Shown in pieces: positions 61,765 to 64,000 of a stretch of DNA of 64,000 nucleotides. Source of the DNA: Mycolicibacterium litorale (GTDB lineage: Bacteria > Actinomycetota > Actinomycetes > Mycobacteriales > Mycobacteriaceae); contig CP019882.1 of assembly GCA_002007745.1 (NCBI GenBank), positions 372,001-436,000 on the forward strand. Direction: 5' to 3'. The position numbers were made by a program, and so were the translations under genes. How positions within the stretch are numbered: the first letter of the stretch is position 1; each line of letters starts with the position of its first letter. Below the pieces are notes generated by a model. That model ran no database searches. It was not told the DNA's origin and saw nothing but the letters and a program-made list of their open reading frames with translations.

Positions 61765-61769
61765 GCTAG
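60783..61769 (+). CDS. IS481-family DDE transposase
   Basis: This 328-residue transposase has an N-terminal helix-turn-helix (LARCVVDEGWPLRRAAERFQVSATTARRW) and an rve catalytic core with HVDVKKLGKIP (first Asp), VLTDNGSCYRS (second Asp) and RPYRPQTNGKVERFHRTLADEWAY (Glu). The GTG at 60783 is the likely start. The last sense codon and the TAG stop (61767-61769) use bases of the target duplication, not of the element, so the C-terminus depends on the insertion site. The stop is directly followed by the ATG of the downstream gene. Confidence 0.93.
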   Translation: MVHRNAPLSETGRLRLARCVVDEGWPLRRAAERFQVSATTARRWAGRYREEGHVGMVDRSSRPHRSPNRTPTRTERRIIKVRVLRRWGPARIAYLLGLNVSTVHNVLTRYGLARLRWLDRATGQVVRRMESAQCGDLVHVDVKKLGKIPTGGGWRMLGRTIGNRNAQAGRNPGQHRNRRLLRGYHFLHTAVDAYSRLAYSELLADERKETAAAFWLRANAWFNECGFSVRKVLTDNGSCYRSHIFRDALGDIEHRYTRPYRPQTNGKVERFHRTLADEWAYARLYRSDAERCEEFPRWLHTYNYHRGHTALGGQPPATRVPNLSGQYS

Positions 61770-61770
61770 A
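61765..61770. repeat. Right copy of IS target-site duplication (GCTAGA)
   Basis: This is the second GCTAGA. Its TAG is the transposase stop and its last A is the first base of the downstream ATG. Confidence 0.85.
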
Positions 61771-62458
61771 TGAAGATTTCAGACGTGCCTTTCGCAATTC
61801 TGCGGCTGCAGTACCGCGCCGTTCGCCTCCCGCTCCAACTGCTCGACCAGCAGCTTGTGGCTCGCCTGGCCCCGGAGTCGCCTGCGCGGCTGTTCTACGA
61901 ACGGTCCTTCGGAGCGCTGGACGTGACGGTCGGCAATCTGCTCGACGACCCCGAAGTCGCCAAGCGCGGCGCGGCGCTGGCCGAGCGCAGCGATGCGTTG
62001 CGGCTGGCGGCCGAACTCGAGGCGGAGGCGGGCGCCGAGGTGCGCGCAGCCGATCAGGACTTCAAGGGGCAGCGTGCAGCTGCCGCCCGGCAGCGGAGAA
62101 CGCCAAAGCCACCAAGCGGCAGACCGTCGAAGAGTCGCGTGAGCAGGCCGAGGAGCGGAAGCGGGCCGCGGCACAGAAGGCGACCGAGCGTGCCAACACC
62201 GCCAAGGAACGTGCCGCCAAGACCGCAGCGCAGCGCACCGGCGCCGTGGAGAACGCCAAACGGGTCGAGGAAGCTCAGATCAGCGCGGCGGAGAAGGCGG
62301 CGACCAAGGCCGCTCAGGCGAAACTTCAAGACGCGCAAGAGAAACGCTCCGATGCCGTGAGCACCCGTGCCGAGGCCGACCGGGTCGAGGAGCTCGCCGA
62401 GGAGGAGAAGGCCAAGCGTCAGCAGGCCAGGGCGGTCGACAACGGCGCGGCCACCTAG
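61770..62458 (+). CDS. Ala-rich coiled-coil protein with CsbD-partner N-domain (frameshifted)
   Basis: The N-terminal about 90 residues (VPFAILRLQYRAVRLPLQLL, ERSFGALDVTVGNLLDDPEVAKRG) are followed by a long Ala/Lys/Glu/Arg-rich region. The observed frame drifts after AAARQR; one G missing at 62095-62096 restores ENAKATKRQTVEESREQAEE and the frame to 62458, giving 229 residues. Similar mycobacterial proteins are sometimes labelled IF2-like, which I think comes only from the Ala/Lys-rich composition. The native ribosome site (gaggag, 60664-60669) is now 1.1 kb upstream because of the IS element, so expression may depend on reading through the transposase. Function unknown. Confidence 0.72.
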
Positions 62459-62492
62459 CCCGTCGACCCGCGCAGCGACGATGGAAGTGGTG

Positions 62493-62516
62493 ATATATAC
62501 CCCATAGGGTATATAT
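62493..62516. promoter_or_regulatory. CsoR/CstR-type operator upstream of the rhodanese gene
   Basis: A perfect palindrome, ATATATACCC-cata-GGGTATATAT, lies 37 bp upstream of the rhodanese ATG. TACCC/GGGTA half-sites around a short spacer are typical of CsoR-family operators, including the persulfide sensor CstR. No such regulator is encoded in this window. Confidence 0.65.
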
Positions 62517-62553
62517 TCGGGTCATTGGTGCAAGCTTGATGAAAGGATCACCA

Positions 62554-62907
62554 ATGACCACCGTGGATCACGCAGCGCCCCCTGAGGACATCGACGCCGA
62601 CGCCGCCGTGCGCCTCGCGAGTGACGCGTCCGCCCTATTGCTCGACGTTCGCGAAGACGATGAGTGGATGGCCGGCCACGCGCCGGGCGCAGTCCATGTC
62701 CGCCTCGGTGACGTGGACCCCGCCGCATTCGACAGGCGTGTCCCGATCGTCGCCATCTGCCGATCGGGAAACCGCTCTCGCGCCGCAGCGCTGAAGCTCG
62801 CCGGGGCGGGGCTGGCCGCCTATAACCTCGACGGAGGCATGAAGGCATGGCAAGACTGCGGCCGGCCGGTCGTCCGTGACGATGGCGGCGTGGGAACCGT
62901 CGTCTGA
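62554..62907 (+). CDS. Single-domain rhodanese (sulfurtransferase)
   Basis: This cytoplasmic protein has 117 residues in one rhodanese domain: ALLLDVREDDEWMAGHAPGAVHV, the catalytic loop ICRSGNRSRAAALKLAG (Cys near residue 70), then YNLDGGMKAW. I chose the ATG at 62554 (MTTVDHAAP), six bases after AAAGGA. The upstream CsoR/CstR-type palindrome suggests induction by reactive sulfur species, so a persulfide-handling role is likely. It converges with the aldehyde dehydrogenase gene. Confidence 0.92.
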   Translation: MTTVDHAAPPEDIDADAAVRLASDASALLLDVREDDEWMAGHAPGAVHVRLGDVDPAAFDRRVPIVAICRSGNRSRAAALKLAGAGLAAYNLDGGMKAWQDCGRPVVRDDGGVGTVV

Positions 62908-62909
62908 AC

Positions 62910-62934
62910 GAGGCGGCCACCCCGCCACCGCCTC
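62910..62934. terminator. Hairpin between rhodanese and aldehyde dehydrogenase genes
   Basis: A perfect seven-base GC-rich inverted repeat (gaggcgg / ccgcctc) with an eleven-base loop spans the 25-bp gap between two converging genes and touches the dehydrogenase stop. It has no T tract. Confidence 0.5.
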
Positions 62935-64000
62935 AGTTCAGCGGCCGCCCGCCGCGTAGGTACACCGTCGTGGTGTGGGTGTAGAACTCGCGCGCTGCGG
63001 TGCCCTGCTCTTTGGGGCCCAGCCCGCTCTTCTTCGCCCCGCCGAACGGCACGTGCGGATCGGCGCCGGCCGACTCGGAATTGATGTGCAACACACCGAC
63101 ATCCACGTGGTCGACGGCCTGCAGTGCGCGGGTGAGGTCCTGAGTGAACACCGCCGCGGACAGGCCGAACTCGCTGTCATTGGCCAGCGCGAAGGCCTCG
63201 TCGGCATCGGCCGCGCGGCGCACCGCCACGACCGGGCCGAACAGCTCCTCGACCCAGATATCGCCCGACCCAGCCAGTTCCACGATGGTGGGCGCCACGA
63301 AGAACCCGTCGGCCAGCGGCCCGGTGGTGTAGGGCTGACCGCCGGCCAACACCTCGCCGCCTTGGCTGATCGCCGTGCCGATGCTGCCGTAGATACCCCG
63401 CTGGGCGGTACCGGTGATGACCGGACCCATTTGGGTGGCATCGTCTGTCGGATCGCCGACGGCCAGTGCGCCGGTCCGCTGTGCGAGCTCGGTCAGGAAT
63501 CGGTCGGCTATTCCCTCTGTCACGATCAATCGGGATGTGGCCGTGCACTTCTGACCGGTCGAGCGGAACGCACCGAGCATCACCTGCTCCAGAGCCAGTT
63601 CGACGTCAGCGTCGTCGAGTACCACTGCGGCGTTCTTACCGCCCATCTCGGCCTGCACCGGCACCCCCCGCGCGGCGGCCGCGGCGGCGATCCGCCGGCC
63701 GACTCCGGTGGAGCCGGTGAAGCTGATCGCGTCGACGTCGGCGTGGTTGACCAACGCATCCCCGATCGCGGCCTCACCGATGACCAGGTTCAGCACGCCG
63801 GCAGGCAGGCCGGCGGTGTTGAGTGCGTCGGCGAGCCGAATAGCAAGCAGCGGAACGGTACTGGCCGGCTTCCACACCACCGGGTTGCCGTACACCAGCG
63901 CAGGCGCGATCTTCCAGGCGGGGATGGCGATCGGGAAGTTGAACGGGGTGATGATCCCGACGACACCGACGGGCTTGCGGGTCACCAGGATCTGCTCGCC
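62933..64000 (-). CDS. NAD(P)-dependent aldehyde dehydrogenase (partial, C-terminal part)
   Basis: About 355 residues of an aldehyde dehydrogenase run in from the right edge; the N-terminus lies outside the window. Visible are the cofactor and substrate motifs TPFNFPIAIPAWKIAPAL, FTGSTGVGRRI, the general-base Glu in QAEMGGKNAAVVLDDAD, the catalytic Cys in RSTGQKCTATSRLIV and ELFGPVVAV near the end. The tail GLGPKEQGTAAREFYTHTTT is typical of ketoglutarate-semialdehyde or broad aldehyde dehydrogenases. The substrate cannot be fixed. Confidence 0.92.
   Translation of the reverse strand, partial: GEQILVTRKPVGVVGIITPFNFPIAIPAWKIAPALVYGNPVVWKPASTVPLLAIRLADALNTAGLPAGVLNLVIGEAAIGDALVNHADVDAISFTGSTGVGRRIAAAAAARGVPVQAEMGGKNAAVVLDDADVELALEQVMLGAFRSTGQKCTATSRLIVTEGIADRFLTELAQRTGALAVGDPTDDATQMGPVITGTAQRGIYGSIGTAISQGGEVLAGGQPYTTGPLADGFFVAPTIVELAGSGDIWVEELFGPVVAVRRAADADEAFALANDSEFGLSAAVFTQDLTRALQAVDHVDVGVLHINSESAGADPHVPFGGAKKSGLGPKEQGTAAREFYTHTTTVYLRGGRPLN

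Overview
The window comes from a high-GC actinobacterium, almost certainly a fast-growing Mycobacterium (Mycolicibacterium). The evidence is a complete exochelin-type siderophore locus, IdeR-type iron boxes, a mycobacterial L,D-transpeptidase and typical actinobacterial catabolic operons.

Region 1 (1-33.8 kb) is one iron-regulated siderophore system. It holds an ornithine N5-monooxygenase (cut by the window edge), PanD for beta-alanine, a FecB-type lipoprotein, a six-module NRPS of about 7,480 residues (minus strand, 25284 to 2842), two ABC half-exporters, an MbtH protein, the formyltransferase FxbA, a FecCD/FecE-type importer and a siderophore-interacting flavoprotein. A-domain specificity residues read from the sequence predict formyl-hydroxyornithine, beta-alanine, hydroxyornithine, threonine, hydroxyornithine and one unassigned residue. 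Epimerase domains sit in modules 1, 3 and 4. The first five match exochelin MS; the sixth module is extra. Four IdeR-like boxes cover the transcription units.

Region 2 (33.8-38 kb) holds a TetR/P450 divergent pair, a small Cys-containing secreted protein, an ArgP/LysG-like regulator and an RpiR regulator. Region 3 (37-44.2 kb) looks like a gamma-glutamyl-amine pathway: RpiR and a class II glutamine amidotransferase face a divergent operon of a glutamine-synthetase-like ligase, an APC permease, a class III aminotransferase and a FluG-type amidohydrolase. Region 4 has an MFS exporter and an L,D-transpeptidase. Region 5 (46.9-54.3 kb) is a SorC-controlled sugar or polyol system with an SDR, an Rpe-like barrel, a zinc polyol dehydrogenase and a ribose-type ABC importer. 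Region 6 has a POT peptide transporter, then a DeoR / mannitol-type PTS IICBA / medium-chain dehydrogenase polyol unit. Region 7 has a CsbD-type protein and an Ala-rich coiled-coil protein split by a 1,086-bp IS481-family element with a 6-bp target duplication, then a rhodanese with a CsoR/CstR-type operator and a partial aldehyde dehydrogenase.

A general caution: eleven genes or gene junctions carry a frameshift that one added base repairs, usually in or beside a short G or C run. Wherever both ends are visible, the repaired length is a whole number of codons. This looks like systematic single-base loss in the assembly rather than real gene decay, so I describe those genes as intact genes with probable sequence errors.
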